From contig NZ_JARACK010000002.1 in the NCBI RefSeq assembly GCF_028767185.1, positions 124,001-188,000 on the forward strand: DNA of 64,000 bases. Direction: 5' to 3'. Position 1 is the first letter of the stretch. Every line of letters starts with the position of its first letter. This document shows positions 45,760-55,221 of this stretch, piece by piece. This DNA is from Mangrovimonas aestuarii (lineage in GTDB: Bacteria > Bacteroidota > Bacteroidia > Flavobacteriales > Flavobacteriaceae). Position numbers and translations under genes: made by a program. Under the pieces are notes generated by a model. That model was not told the origin of the DNA and searched no databases. It was given only the letters and a program-made list of their open reading frames with translations.

Positions 45760-47313
45760 TTATATTTCAATTTTCTGTTTCCATTTGTTACGTAGTTTTA
45801 GCTGTTGATCACTAGGTGCAGAATTAACGCTAAAGCTATTTGTTTCCGGATTGTACTCAATGCCAATCTTTTCGTAATATTCTTTTAAAGGTAATGGTTG
45901 AGAGGCTTTGATATAATTATCAATAAATTGACGAATCTCTGGATAGGTTTCTTCAACAAACACATTAAAGAAAGTGTCTTCTTTAAACGGTTTGTGTGGT
46001 CCATATTGTTTAGCCAATTTGTTGATTACATCGACTAAACCTGTCTGACCATCTGAAAGTTCTATTAGTTTGATGTCTAATAAACCAGCTACTAAAGCGC
46101 CTTTCATATAGATGTTACCGTATTGTTTGTGTCCTTCTGGGGTGTAAGATTTTAATGCTAAGTCAACTAAGCTAATGCTGGAGTCATAATAACGAGTGCT
46201 AATCATTACCTTTTTCTCTAAAGTATTAAGGTAATCATCTAATGATTTTTGTCTAGAACGTAACAACATCATGTGAGCCGCCCATTCCGTTGTGCCTTCA
46301 TAAAGCCATAAATGTTCTGAAGGAACAGGTGTGATAAAGTTGAACTTTTCGATGATTTCACTGTGAATATTCAATGGTGTTACAACATGGAAAAACTCAT
46401 GTGCAGCAACTTCTAGAACGCCTTGTTCTAAATTGTTCCAGCTGTCTTCTTTGTAAACGTATTCAGAGCTATAAGAATGTTCCCAGGCACCATTGGTGTA
46501 ATCTTCGAAATGAAATAGGAAGGTGTATCGGTCTACTGGCAATCCATTTAAAAAACCACTTGCAGACAGTAGCATATTCTTCATGGAGCCTAGGATTTGC
46601 TCAGAATTAACCTTTCCAGTTTTTGAATATGTGTAAATATCAACAGTGGTTCCTTGTACGTCCATTGAAGCCTTGGTAAGGTTACCAACAAGAATAGGTG
46701 AATCTACTGCATGGTCGTAATTATCAGCAAAAAAGTACCCTTCTGGGTTTTGGGTAAGTGCAGTGCCATAGTTCCATCCTTCAGGAAGATCCAGTTTAAT
46801 TTTTATAGGGCTTTGCTGTTTTCCTTTAAAATAGCCAAAAACTGCCTGGCCATTTATTAAACTATGGTCATCTTCAATAGAAGTTCCACACATCATATAG
46901 ATCTGGTCTCTATCAACAGGAGTGTCCCAGGTTTCAGAAATTTCGTATGTGATTTTGGTAATGCTTTCAGGAGTACTCAGTTCATACTGGTTAGTCGAAA
47001 TTTTTGAGGTAGGTACAACTTCTCCTTTTTCATTGTAAGCGGTAAAATTTTGAACATAACGTCCCATGTCCATAACTTGATAGGTTCCTGGAGCTGTAGC
47101 TGCAAACTGGAAAATGTTGTTTTGAGCTGTCAGGGATGGTGGGGTGACCTCAACTTTGTAAGTGTCGTTACTTCTATCGGTTAAGTTTACTTCGAAGCTT
47201 ACTGATGGAATAACTTTCTCTGTTGTTTTAGTTGATGTAGTTTCTTTCGTGGGACTACAAGAAAAACAAATAAAAGCTACTAATAGTAGTGAAAACTTGT
47301 AAAGGAATTTCAT
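45760..47313 (-). CDS. M61 family metallopeptidase, lipoprotein, apparently without a PDZ domain
   Basis: A 517-residue peptidase related to glycyl aminopeptidase. The N-terminus is a lipoprotein signal (LLLVAFICFSC, Cys near residue 19). The zinc motif is EVAAHEFFHVVTPLNI (HEFFH, about residues 308-312), with a further Glu in WLYEGTTEWAAHMML. The N-terminal M61 beta domain (VSFEVNLTDRSNDTYKVEV, FAATAPGTYQVMDMGRYV) is present. Most M61 proteins carry a C-terminal PDZ domain; here the sequence ends about 30 residues after a helical region, so that domain appears absent. It acts at the periplasmic side of a membrane. Confidence 0.88.
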   Translation of the reverse strand: MKFLYKFSLLLVAFICFSCSPTKETTSTKTTEKVIPSVSFEVNLTDRSNDTYKVEVTPPSLTAQNNIFQFAATAPGTYQVMDMGRYVQNFTAYNEKGEVVPTSKISTNQYELSTPESITKITYEISETWDTPVDRDQIYMMCGTSIEDDHSLINGQAVFGYFKGKQQSPIKIKLDLPEGWNYGTALTQNPEGYFFADNYDHAVDSPILVGNLTKASMDVQGTTVDIYTYSKTGKVNSEQILGSMKNMLLSASGFLNGLPVDRYTFLFHFEDYTNGAWEHSYSSEYVYKEDSWNNLEQGVLEVAAHEFFHVVTPLNIHSEIIEKFNFITPVPSEHLWLYEGTTEWAAHMMLLRSRQKSLDDYLNTLEKKVMISTRYYDSSISLVDLALKSYTPEGHKQYGNIYMKGALVAGLLDIKLIELSDGQTGLVDVINKLAKQYGPHKPFKEDTFFNVFVEETYPEIRQFIDNYIKASQPLPLKEYYEKIGIEYNPETNSFSVNSAPSDQQLKLRNKWKQKIEI

Positions 47314-47403
47314 GATTTTTGATTAGTTTATTGGAAATAATAAATTTAGGTATAGAACTTCATTTTAGTCGTTAATATAGTCTTAAAAAGTTAAATAGGG
47401 TAT

Positions 47404-49884
47404 CTAGTTGATAATATTCAAAAATTTCAGCCCAAAAATAATAGCATCGTTTTTATACCCGCTTTGGTAGGATCTAACATAGTCCAGTCTTAAGAATCTA
47501 AATTTGCCTAAACCTACATTATTCAGTCCTACCGTAAACTCGTAATAAGGATTGTAACTTTCTGAAGATAAAGCGTGGGCGCCGATTACCAAATTGTAGT
47601 TTAGTTGGTTTAATAGTGGAATCTTATTCATAATGTATCCTTTGAAATTATGTTCAAGATGGGCTTCAAAGTAAGATTTGTTTGTGCTTAGGCTATAGTA
47701 GGGTAAATTGTTGAATACGTTATTGTAGCTATCTGCTGTACCGATATGTGTTTGGTTTCCGTTAAAGTGTTGGTAGTCCATAAAGGCAATATCGTCAGCG
47801 TTGAAAAAGGTTCCGGTTCTAAGATTGTAGCTTAGTTGTCCTTTATTTCCTGTATTTAGGTTTTGTTTAAGTATTATTTTCAATTGGTCGAAATTATAGG
47901 AAGTATTAGATGCAGCAAATCCTTTTTCGTACCCTAGATAAAGAGTGGGATATTTTTCGTTTTGAATGTTGAACTTACCGTCTGGGTAACTCATGTATTT
48001 TTGCCCGAAATTGATCTGAGCCAGTAAATGGAGTTTAAATAAGTTATGGGTTGAAAACGGAGCGGTTCCATAGGCTGTAGGGTCTAGAGGGTTGTTACTT
48101 GTGTAAGTGTCATCATTTTCATTTATAAAGGTGTAATCTGTTGTGTTGAATAATGGTTTTCTGCGTTGATAGTTAAGGCTTGCAAGACCTCTTAAGCCGT
48201 TAAATATTTCTTGGGAATATCTGGCCTCAACAAAACTTTTATCGTAAAGTTTCATATAGTTGTCCTCAAAAAACAATGAGCTTACAGCATTTATTAAAGG
48301 GGAGATAGGAGGGCTAGAGTTAAATTGTTCGACGGTAACTCCGCCAGAAAGGATCAGGTAAGGTTTTGTGATGTTGTTGAATTTATAAGTGTATTGCAGG
48401 TTTCCCCTTAATCGCCTATCGCTAAAACCATAATTCAATTTTGCGTTTATTCTGTAAAATTTGTTGAAATCATCAATGTTTTTTCTGAAGTGAGCATTAA
48501 CCGAAGTATTGAATCCTTGAACTGTGTTGAAGCTTAAATCAGATAAAAGTGAGCTATAGCCAAGGTTCCATTTTTTGTGAGAATTGTTGTAGCTGTAGCC
48601 AAAAAGGATATCGCCTATCTTGAATTTGTTGTTCTTAGCGTCTATAGAATCTAGATAGGTTTTTGATTGACGAACAGTTTGTATACTGTCTTTTTTTGTG
48701 TAATCGGTACTTTCTTCTATAGTTAATGGAATGGGACGAATACTTTCCCAGTATAGAGAATCTTTTTTATTGGCTTCGTTTTCAAAGGATAAAACTTCAT
48801 TGGTAAAGCTCTTTTTGGTGAATTCAGGGGCAAAGTTATAGTCACTATAAACAGCTATAAACCGTCCTTCACCGGTAATACCAAACATGCCATAAGAGAA
48901 CTCAATGGTTTGGGATATTTTTGCCCAAAGGTTATACTTTTTTGAATAGGTGTAGCTCTGTTTAATACTAATACTGTTTGCGGCCGAAATCTGTGCTTGT
49001 TCTCCTGTAACAGTAAGTTCCAGACCATAAAAGGCCCAATCGTCTTCTATAATGTAAACATAACCTTCAAAAGTTCTGTCTTTTTTGCGTTTTGGTGATA
49101 CTTTTATTTTGTTGATTAAATGTCCTTTATCATCGTAAAAAACTCCTTCTAAAGAATATCGGTAGTAACTAAAGGCGTAATCAGCTATTGGTGATACAAT
49201 CTGACTACCGAGTTCAATCGTGTTGTTGTAAAAGTTAAAATCAGCACTTCCTGCGCTGTTAAAGCTAAATCCGTTATCATCACCACTAATTTTTGATGCA
49301 GTGATATGTTCTTTAAGGGGTAGGGGGTGTTTGTATTCTATATCTGAAATGGTTTCTGATAGATAAATAATTCCGCTTCGGGTTGAATCTAAGTTACCAT
49401 CCAAATCGCCTATTTCCTGACCCATAAATTTTTCGGGAACATCTTTAATTTTTATAAGTCCACGGCTATAAAAATGAGCTTTGTAAGCATTGATTTTATC
49501 CAGAATGTTTTTCCTGTTGGCAATAGCTTTACGGATTATAGTGTTTGCAGGGTTGTCTTCTGAATTAATAACAACTTCCTTTAAACTGATATCTTCTTCT
49601 CCCATCTCGGCATTCAATGAAAAAGGAAATGCAGTTACCGTAATTTGTTTCTTTAAGGTTTTGTATCCTAAGTATTGAAATACTACAGTATATTCTCCTG
49701 TTTTGTTTAGGTTGAGTTCATATAGCCCATGTTCGTTGCTTGTGGTTCCTATGAAGGTGTTCTCAATATATATGTTTACAAACGGTAGTGGGGTATTGTT
49801 GTTAGAAGCGACTTTTCCGGTTATTTGTGCAGAAGCAAATAAAGAGCTTAAGAAAATTAGGGGTAGAAGTAAAGCTTTATACAT
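47404..49884 (-). CDS. DUF5686 outer-membrane protein with N-terminal carboxypeptidase-regulatory-like domain
   Basis: An exported protein of about 826 residues. The preferred ATG at 49884 gives a direct signal peptide (KALLLPLIFLSSLFA, cleavage near SAQ). An ATG at 49911 would add nine odd residues. Residues 20-110 form a CarboxypepD_reg-like beta-sandwich (ITGKVASNNNTPLPFVNIYI, GTTSNEHGLYELNL). DUF5686 follows, with the typical NPANTIIRKAIANRKNI and FYSRGLIKIKDVPEKF, and the large C-terminus is rich in aromatic, amphipathic strands of a beta-barrel, ending in FGLKFLNI. There is no TonB box or plug domain of SusC type. Function unknown. Confidence 0.88.
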   Translation of the reverse strand: MYKALLLPLIFLSSLFASAQITGKVASNNNTPLPFVNIYIENTFIGTTSNEHGLYELNLNKTGEYTVVFQYLGYKTLKKQITVTAFPFSLNAEMGEEDISLKEVVINSEDNPANTIIRKAIANRKNILDKINAYKAHFYSRGLIKIKDVPEKFMGQEIGDLDGNLDSTRSGIIYLSETISDIEYKHPLPLKEHITASKISGDDNGFSFNSAGSADFNFYNNTIELGSQIVSPIADYAFSYYRYSLEGVFYDDKGHLINKIKVSPKRKKDRTFEGYVYIIEDDWAFYGLELTVTGEQAQISAANSISIKQSYTYSKKYNLWAKISQTIEFSYGMFGITGEGRFIAVYSDYNFAPEFTKKSFTNEVLSFENEANKKDSLYWESIRPIPLTIEESTDYTKKDSIQTVRQSKTYLDSIDAKNNKFKIGDILFGYSYNNSHKKWNLGYSSLLSDLSFNTVQGFNTSVNAHFRKNIDDFNKFYRINAKLNYGFSDRRLRGNLQYTYKFNNITKPYLILSGGVTVEQFNSSPPISPLINAVSSLFFEDNYMKLYDKSFVEARYSQEIFNGLRGLASLNYQRRKPLFNTTDYTFINENDDTYTSNNPLDPTAYGTAPFSTHNLFKLHLLAQINFGQKYMSYPDGKFNIQNEKYPTLYLGYEKGFAASNTSYNFDQLKIILKQNLNTGNKGQLSYNLRTGTFFNADDIAFMDYQHFNGNQTHIGTADSYNNVFNNLPYYSLSTNKSYFEAHLEHNFKGYIMNKIPLLNQLNYNLVIGAHALSSESYNPYYEFTVGLNNVGLGKFRFLRLDYVRSYQSGYKNDAIIFGLKFLNIIN

Positions 49885-49911
49885 GTTTGGTTGGTTTGTT
49901 GCACCAAACAT

Positions 49912-49948
49912 AAATAAAAGAAACCTTACAATTGGTTAGAGGTTTCTT
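49912..49948 (-). terminator. Terminator of smpB
   Basis: A 9-bp stem (49918-49926 with 49940-49948, AAGAAACCT / AGGTTTCTT) and a T-rich tail on the minus strand, directly after the smpB stop at 49953. Confidence 0.65.
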
Positions 49949-49952
49949 AAAG

Positions 49953-50411
49953 TTACCTAAAACTTTTTTTTATGCGATCTAAGCTTCGTTTGTTGTCTCT
50001 ATCCTTGATGGTTTCTCGCTTATCGTATATTTTTTTACCTTTTGCTAGAGCGATATCCATTTTGGCGTAACCATTTTCGTTGATAAATAACCTTAAAGGG
50101 ACTATGGTGAGTCCAACATTTTGAACCTCCTTTATAAGTTTTTTAAGTTCTTTTTTGTTTAGGAGTAGTTTTCTTTCGGCCTTAGGACGGTGGTTGTAAT
50201 GCGTGCCATACTTGTACTCTTCAATAGTCATATTGATTACAAAAAGTTCTCCTTTATCGTTAAACTCGCAAAAACTTTCTGCGATAGAGGCTTTGCTTTG
50301 TCTTATGGATTTTATTTCTGTACCGGTTAAAACAATGCCAGCGGTATATTTGTCTAAGATCTCGTATAGGAACTTGGCCTTTTTGTTTTGTATGTTGATG
50401 GTTTTTTGCAT
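49953..50411 (-). CDS. smpB: SsrA-binding protein SmpB
   Basis: Binds tmRNA and delivers it to stalled ribosomes in trans-translation. With the ATG at 50411 the protein has 152 residues; a TTG nine bases earlier is an alternative. It carries the OB-fold start [32 protein letters not shown] and the conserved SIAESFC. The [20 protein letters not shown] segment and the basic C-terminal tail [19 protein letters not shown] that mimics a codon-anticodon helix are also present. Length and motifs are standard. The ssrA gene itself is not in this window. A terminator follows. Confidence 0.97.
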   Translation of the reverse strand: MQKTINIQNKKAKFLYEILDKYTAGIVLTGTEIKSIRQSKASIAESFCEFNDKGELFVINMTIEEYKYGTHYNHRPKAERKLLLNKKELKKLIKEVQNVGLTIVPLRLFINENGYAKMDIALAKGKKIYDKRETIKDRDNKRSLDRIKKSFR

Positions 50412-50497
50412 GGTTGCCAAAGGTAACTAATTTAACAGTAAACAAACAAAAATTGTATGTAATTGAAAAGAGGCATGTGTATCCTTTTTATTGGTTC

Positions 50498-51205
50498 TTA
50501 AACCTGTGAGGCAACATCCAGGGCTATGCTAATCATATCCTTAAACGCTGTCTCTCGGGCCTTGCTTTCCATGCGTTCTCCAGTTACTAAAGAGTCGGAA
50601 ATGGTAAGGAGGCTAAGAGCTTTTACTTTGTATTTAGCAGCTACAGTATATAATCCTGCAGTTTCCATTTCCACACAGAGCACTCCGTATTTAGACCAGG
50701 CTTTGTATGCTTCCCGATTATCGGCGTAGAATTCATCGCATGTCAATACGTTTCCTGCTTTTAAGGAAATGCCTTTGTTTTCTGCTGAAATGACTGCTTT
50801 TTTGAATAACTCGAAATTCGCTGTTGCAGCAAAATCGGCACCCCCAAAGCGTAGTTCATTGATTCCTGAAGTTGACGAGGCTGCCATGGCAATTACGATA
50901 TCCATGATTTTGATGTCGGGTTGATAGGAGCCTGCGCTTCCGACACGTATTAGGTTTTTTACGCCAAACTCACGGATCAGTTCATGGGTGTAAATTGAAA
51001 TACTAGGAATTCCCATGCCTGTGCCCATAACCGATAGACGTGCTCCTTTGTAGTGACCTGTATAGCCCAGCATGCCACGCAATTTGTTGAAACATTTAGG
51101 GGATTCCATATAATGTTCGGCAATCCATTTGGCTCGCAAAGGGTCGCCTGGTAGGAGTATGGTATCGGTAATATCGCCCTGTTTTGCTTCTATATGAACG
51201 CTCAT
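50498..51205 (-). CDS. deoD: Purine-nucleoside phosphorylase DeoD
   Basis: Phosphorolyses purine (deoxy)nucleosides. The ATG at 51205 gives 235 residues starting SVHIEAKQGDITD; a TTG at 51247 would overlap deoC and add no conserved sequence. Motifs: LLPGDPLRAKWIAEHY (phosphate-binding), GTGMGIPSISIYTHELI, IRVGSAGSYQPDIK, CVEMETAGLYTVAA (ribose-binding Glu) and TISDSLVTGE with the catalytic Asp. Length matches DeoD-type hexameric enzymes (about 235). deoC lies 10 bp upstream, so a nucleoside-salvage operon is likely. Confidence 0.96.
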   Translation of the reverse strand: MSVHIEAKQGDITDTILLPGDPLRAKWIAEHYMESPKCFNKLRGMLGYTGHYKGARLSVMGTGMGIPSISIYTHELIREFGVKNLIRVGSAGSYQPDIKIMDIVIAMAASSTSGINELRFGGADFAATANFELFKKAVISAENKGISLKAGNVLTCDEFYADNREAYKAWSKYGVLCVEMETAGLYTVAAKYKVKALSLLTISDSLVTGERMESKARETAFKDMISIALDVASQV

Positions 51206-51215
51206 GGTGTCGGGT

Positions 51216-51878
51216 TTAGGATGTGGTTTTGGAAGATAAGCCTTCAATGATTGCTATTCCGGATGATGTTCCTAGCCGGTCAGCGCCATGGTTAATAAAA
51301 GCTAATGCTGTGTTTGTATCCTTGATACCTCCGGAGGCCTTTAATTTAATGCAGTTTTTGGCAACGCTTGTCATTACTTTAAGGTCATTAAGGGTGGCGC
51401 CTCTTGGTCCAAAACCGGTTGATGTTTTAATGAAGTCGGCACCACTGTTTATGGCTAGTTCGCTGGCTTTAATGATTTCCAGATCGGAGAGGTAACAGGT
51501 TTCCAGAATAACCTTTAGTGTGTTATGTGGCATTACTTTTTTTACCGCTTCAATATCCATCCAAACTCCGTCGAAATCCATGCTTTTTAAAAGTCCGATA
51601 TTCATTACCATATCTATTTCGTCAGCCCCATCTTGCAGTGCTTGTTGGGCTTCTTTAACTTTCGAAGCTGTATTGCTTGCTCCCAGTGGAAACCCTATAA
51701 CGGTACAAATTTTAATATCACTATCCTTTAATTGGGATTTAGCTAAAGTTACATAGCAACTATTAACGCAAACGGAATGAAATCCATATGTTTTAGCTTC
51801 CTCACAAAGTTTGATGATATCGCTAAATGTTGCTGTTGGTGTTAATAACGTGTGGTCTATGTATTGGTTGAGATGCAT
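51216..51878 (-). CDS. deoC: Deoxyribose-phosphate aldolase
   Basis: Cleaves 2-deoxyribose 5-phosphate to acetaldehyde and glyceraldehyde 3-phosphate, completing deoxynucleoside breakdown begun by DeoD. The 220-residue TIM-barrel protein contains IDHTLLTPTAT at the start and GFPLGASNTASKVKEA. The catalytic Lys is in FIKTSTGFGPRGAT, with a further Lys in LKASGGIKDT; ADEIDMVMNIGLL is also present. It is first in a two-gene minus-strand unit with deoD. A strong terminator of clpB lies just upstream. Confidence 0.96.
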   Translation of the reverse strand: MHLNQYIDHTLLTPTATFSDIIKLCEEAKTYGFHSVCVNSCYVTLAKSQLKDSDIKICTVIGFPLGASNTASKVKEAQQALQDGADEIDMVMNIGLLKSMDFDGVWMDIEAVKKVMPHNTLKVILETCYLSDLEIIKASELAINSGADFIKTSTGFGPRGATLNDLKVMTSVAKNCIKLKASGGIKDTNTALAFINHGADRLGTSSGIAIIEGLSSKTTS

Positions 51879-51926
51879 GTTTTAAATCTAAGGTTTACTT
51901 AAAGTTACAACAATGATTGATATCAT

Positions 51927-51973
51927 AAAAAAAAAGCAACGCTATCTTTACATTAAAGAATTGCGTTGCTTTT
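51927..51973 (-). terminator. Intrinsic terminator of clpB
   Basis: A perfect 11-bp stem (51932-51942 with 51963-51973, AAAAGCAACGC / GCGTTGCTTTT), giving a T9 run on the minus strand about 46 bp after the clpB stop. Confidence 0.88.
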
Positions 51974-52018
51974 CAAACTAACCAACCAAAAATTAAGATT
52001 TTGTTATATAACGGAATT

Positions 52019-54625
52019 TCAAAGTTTTTCTTGTACTTCCTTTTCTTGATTTCTAAATACCAGTTCATTGTCAAAGGCATCTAAAAGAATAATACTGTCG
52101 GTTGTTACTTTACCGCTAAGTATTTCTTTACTTAAAGCATTAAGGACTTCTTTTTGAATAACCCGTTTTACTGGTCTGGCTCCGTACTCAGGGTTATATC
52201 CTTTTTCTGCTAGATACTCAATGGCTTGTTGGGTGGCATCAAAGGTTATGCCTTGTTGGGCAATCATTTTGGCTACACCCTTCAGCTGAATTTTTACGAT
52301 ATCTAAAATGTTCTTTTTGCTTAAAGGTGTAAACATTATGGTTTCATCTATTCTGTTTAAGAATTCTGGACGAACACTTTGCTTTAACAGTGCTAATACT
52401 TCCACTTTAGCACCTTCTATGGCTGAATTAATATCTTTTGTTGCCTCAAAGCGTTCTTGGATGATTTGACTTCCTATATTTGATGTCATGATGATAATCG
52501 TGTTTTTGAAATCGGCTACACGTCCTTTATTGTCTGTTAATCGACCTTCGTCCAATACTTGTAATAGTATGTTGAAAGTGTCTGGGTGTGCCTTTTCAAT
52601 TTCATCCAATAGCACTACCGAGTAAGGTTTGCGTCTTACCGCTTCGGTAAGCTGACCGCCTTCATCATAACCTACATACCCTGGAGGGGCACCTACCAAT
52701 CGGCTAACAGCGTGGCGTTCTTGGTACTCACTCATATCGATACGGGTTATTGCGTTTTCGTCATCGAACAGGTATTCTGCCAAAGCTTTTGCTAACTCGG
52801 TTTTACCAACACCTGTAGTTCCCAGAAACAAAAATGTACCTATAGGCTTTTGAGGGTTTTGAAGCCCTGCACGGCTACGTCTTACGGCATCACTAACCGC
52901 TTGAATGGCTTCTTCTTGCCCAACCACTCGTTTGTGTAGTTCGTCTTCAAGTTTTAAAAGTTTTTCACGTTCGCTTTGAATCATCTTAGTTACAGGAATG
53001 CCTGTCCATTTGGCAACCACTTCAGCAATGTCTTCATAGGTGACTTCTTCTTTAATTAATGAGTTTTCCTGTTGTTCTTGAAGTTGGTTTTGATACACTT
53101 CAAGTTGCTCTTGAGCATTTTTTATTTTACCATATCTTATTTCTGCAACTTTACCGTAATCTCCATCACGTTCGGCACGCTCGGCTTCCAGTTTAAAGTT
53201 CTCAATATCCGATTTTGTATTTTGAATATTATCTACCAGTTCCTTTTCGCTTTTCCATTTGGCGTTAATCTCATTGCGTTCTTCTTTGAGGTTTGCCAAA
53301 TCACTTCTCAGAGCTTGCAGTTTGGTTTCGTCTTTTTCACGCTTAATGGCCTCGATCTCGATTTCCAACTGCATTATCTTACGATCCAGCACATCCAGTT
53401 CTTCTGGTTTAGAGTTAATTTCCATGCGTAGCTTAGAGGCTGCTTCGTCCATTAAGTCAATGGCTTTGTCGGGTAAAAAGCGGTTAGTAATGTAGCGGTT
53501 GGATAATTCCACAGCTCCAATAATCGCTTCGTCTTTAATACGTACTTTGTGATGTGTTTCATATTTTTCCTTAATACCGCGTAGAATTGAGATAGCACTT
53601 TCTGTGTCAGGCTCGTCTACCATTACTTTTTGGAAACGACGCTCTAAGGCTTTATCTTTTTCGAAATATTTTTGGTACTCATCTAAAGTAGTTGCACCAA
53701 TAGCCCTTAATTCACCACGCGCTAAAGCTGGTTTAAGAATGTTCGCGGCATCCATAGCGCCCTGACCCCCACCGGCACCAACCAATGTATGAATCTCATC
53801 GATGAACATGACGATGTCTCCTTCGCTATCTGTCACTTCCTTGATCACAGCTTTAAGGCGCTCTTCAAATTCCCCTTTATATTTAGCGCCAGCTATAAGG
53901 GCACCCATATCCAATGCGAAAATTTGTTTGTCCTTCAGGTTTTCTGGTATATCGCCATCAACAATTCTATGGGCTAAACCTTCTGCAATTGCTGTTTTAC
54001 CAGTGCCTGGTTCACCGACCAAAATTGGGTTGTTTTTGGTTCGTCGAGAAAGAATCTGAAGAATCCGTCTTATTTCTTCATCGCGCCCAATTACAGGGTC
54101 TAACTTCCCGTCGCGAGCCAATTGGTTTAGGTTTTTGGCGTATTTGTTCAGGGCGTTGTAAGTTTCCTCTTGACTTTGAGAGGTTACACGTTCTCCTTTA
54201 CGTATTTCTGTAATTGCAGCTTCAAGAGCTTTTTCGGTGACACCTTGATCCTTTAGCATTTGAGCAATCTTGCTTTTCGATTTGAAGATGGCTAAGATTA
54301 AATGTTCAATGGAGATGAAATCGTCTTTCATCTTTTTGGCAAAGATGGCAGCTTCATTAAGTGTTTTTCCCAGTTCTCGAGATAGCATTATTTCGCCTCC
54401 CGAAACCTTAGGGTAGCTCTCTAATTGTTTATCTAAAGCTTGTTGTAAAACAGAGATGTTTACATTTAGCTTTTTAAGTATAAACGGTAATACGTTTTCA
54501 TCAACTTCGAAAATAGCTTTAAAAAGATGCTCATTTTCTATTTGTTGATGACCGAAACCTTGTGCAATCTGTTGGGAGAGTTGCACGGCTTCTTGTGATT
54601 TGATGGTATAATTGTTAAGGTTCAT
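52019..54625 (-). CDS. clpB: ATP-dependent disaggregase ClpB
   Basis: A Hsp100 disaggregase that, with DnaK, rescues aggregated proteins. The 868 residues contain an N-terminal ClpN repeat domain (about 1-145), then AAA1 with Walker [14 protein letters not shown] and Walker [15 protein letters not shown] coiled-coil middle domain (about 405-525, with long charged helices) is present, which separates ClpB from ClpA/ClpC. AAA2 has [19 protein letters not shown] and [13 protein letters not shown]. The ClpP-binding IGF loop is absent, as expected. Length matches E. coli ClpB (857). No heat-shock operator was recognised upstream. Confidence 0.97.
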   Translation of the reverse strand: MNLNNYTIKSQEAVQLSQQIAQGFGHQQIENEHLFKAIFEVDENVLPFILKKLNVNISVLQQALDKQLESYPKVSGGEIMLSRELGKTLNEAAIFAKKMKDDFISIEHLILAIFKSKSKIAQMLKDQGVTEKALEAAITEIRKGERVTSQSQEETYNALNKYAKNLNQLARDGKLDPVIGRDEEIRRILQILSRRTKNNPILVGEPGTGKTAIAEGLAHRIVDGDIPENLKDKQIFALDMGALIAGAKYKGEFEERLKAVIKEVTDSEGDIVMFIDEIHTLVGAGGGQGAMDAANILKPALARGELRAIGATTLDEYQKYFEKDKALERRFQKVMVDEPDTESAISILRGIKEKYETHHKVRIKDEAIIGAVELSNRYITNRFLPDKAIDLMDEAASKLRMEINSKPEELDVLDRKIMQLEIEIEAIKREKDETKLQALRSDLANLKEERNEINAKWKSEKELVDNIQNTKSDIENFKLEAERAERDGDYGKVAEIRYGKIKNAQEQLEVYQNQLQEQQENSLIKEEVTYEDIAEVVAKWTGIPVTKMIQSEREKLLKLEDELHKRVVGQEEAIQAVSDAVRRSRAGLQNPQKPIGTFLFLGTTGVGKTELAKALAEYLFDDENAITRIDMSEYQERHAVSRLVGAPPGYVGYDEGGQLTEAVRRKPYSVVLLDEIEKAHPDTFNILLQVLDEGRLTDNKGRVADFKNTIIIMTSNIGSQIIQERFEATKDINSAIEGAKVEVLALLKQSVRPEFLNRIDETIMFTPLSKKNILDIVKIQLKGVAKMIAQQGITFDATQQAIEYLAEKGYNPEYGARPVKRVIQKEVLNALSKEILSGKVTTDSIILLDAFDNELVFRNQEKEVQEKL

Positions 54626-54782
54626 ATGTTTAAAATCGTTTTCTTAGTTTTGTAGCCTTAAGTCAATAACCTTTCCAATCAGAATTAACTGACTAATTGT
54701 CTTGTTTTTCTGATTTTAAACTGTCGTTTAGTCAGTATTAAGTTTTGAGTTGGAGATAACGAAGGAAATATTATAATAGAAG

Positions 54783-55172
54783 ATGGGACTGTTAGAAAAA
54801 CTGTTTAAAGATACTAAAGCAACAGAAGAAAAGAAAACGCTTTTATGGATTCCCCTGATACAAGAGTCTCAATTAAAGCGTATTAGTGATGCGTCGTTTA
54901 AAAAGCCACAATTGTTATTCAAACATTCAACACGTTGCGGAATTAGCCGAATGGTATTAAACCAGTTTGAGCGTGAAAATATAGGTCATGATATGAATTA
55001 TGATATGTATTTTTTGGATTTATTGAACTACAGAGGGATTTCTCAAGAAATTGTTACTCAATTTAGTGTGGTACATGAATCACCTCAGATGTTGGTGATA
55101 AAGAATGGTGAAGTAGTTTCTGATGCATCACATGGGGCAATTAATGAAGTGGACCTGGCTAAGTTTATCTAG
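54783..55172 (+). CDS. ytxJ: Bacillithiol system redox-active protein YtxJ-like
   Basis: A 129-residue thioredoxin-fold protein with a single catalytic Cys in LLFKHSTRCGISRMVL (about residues 43-58). FLDLLNYRGISQEIVTQFSVVHESPQMLVIKNGEVV is typical of the YtxJ family. This family is linked to bacillithiol, a low-molecular-weight thiol also made in some Bacteroidetes, and is thought to reverse protein bacillithiolation. The usual thioredoxin CxxC is not present, so it acts as a monothiol protein. It is convergent with the lipoprotein gene and shares a bidirectional hairpin terminator. Confidence 0.88.
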   Translation: MGLLEKLFKDTKATEEKKTLLWIPLIQESQLKRISDASFKKPQLLFKHSTRCGISRMVLNQFERENIGHDMNYDMYFLDLLNYRGISQEIVTQFSVVHESPQMLVIKNGEVVSDASHGAINEVDLAKFI

Positions 55173-55194
55173 TAATGATAAATAGTAATAAACA

Positions 55195-55220
55195 AAAAGG
55201 CTTCCATTTGGAAGCCTTTT
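55195..55220. terminator. Bidirectional terminator between ytxJ and the lipoprotein gene
   Basis: A perfect 11-bp stem (AAAAGGCTTCC / GGAAGCCTTTT) with a 4-base loop and T-runs on both sides. It is placed between two convergent genes and can serve both. Confidence 0.88.
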
Positions 55221-55221
55221 A

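Noticed and set aside
53072-53431. 119-codon plus-strand frame opposite clpB
   Set aside because: Phe-rich translation is the typical mirror of a Lys/Glu-rich coiled-coil coding region (ClpB middle domain).
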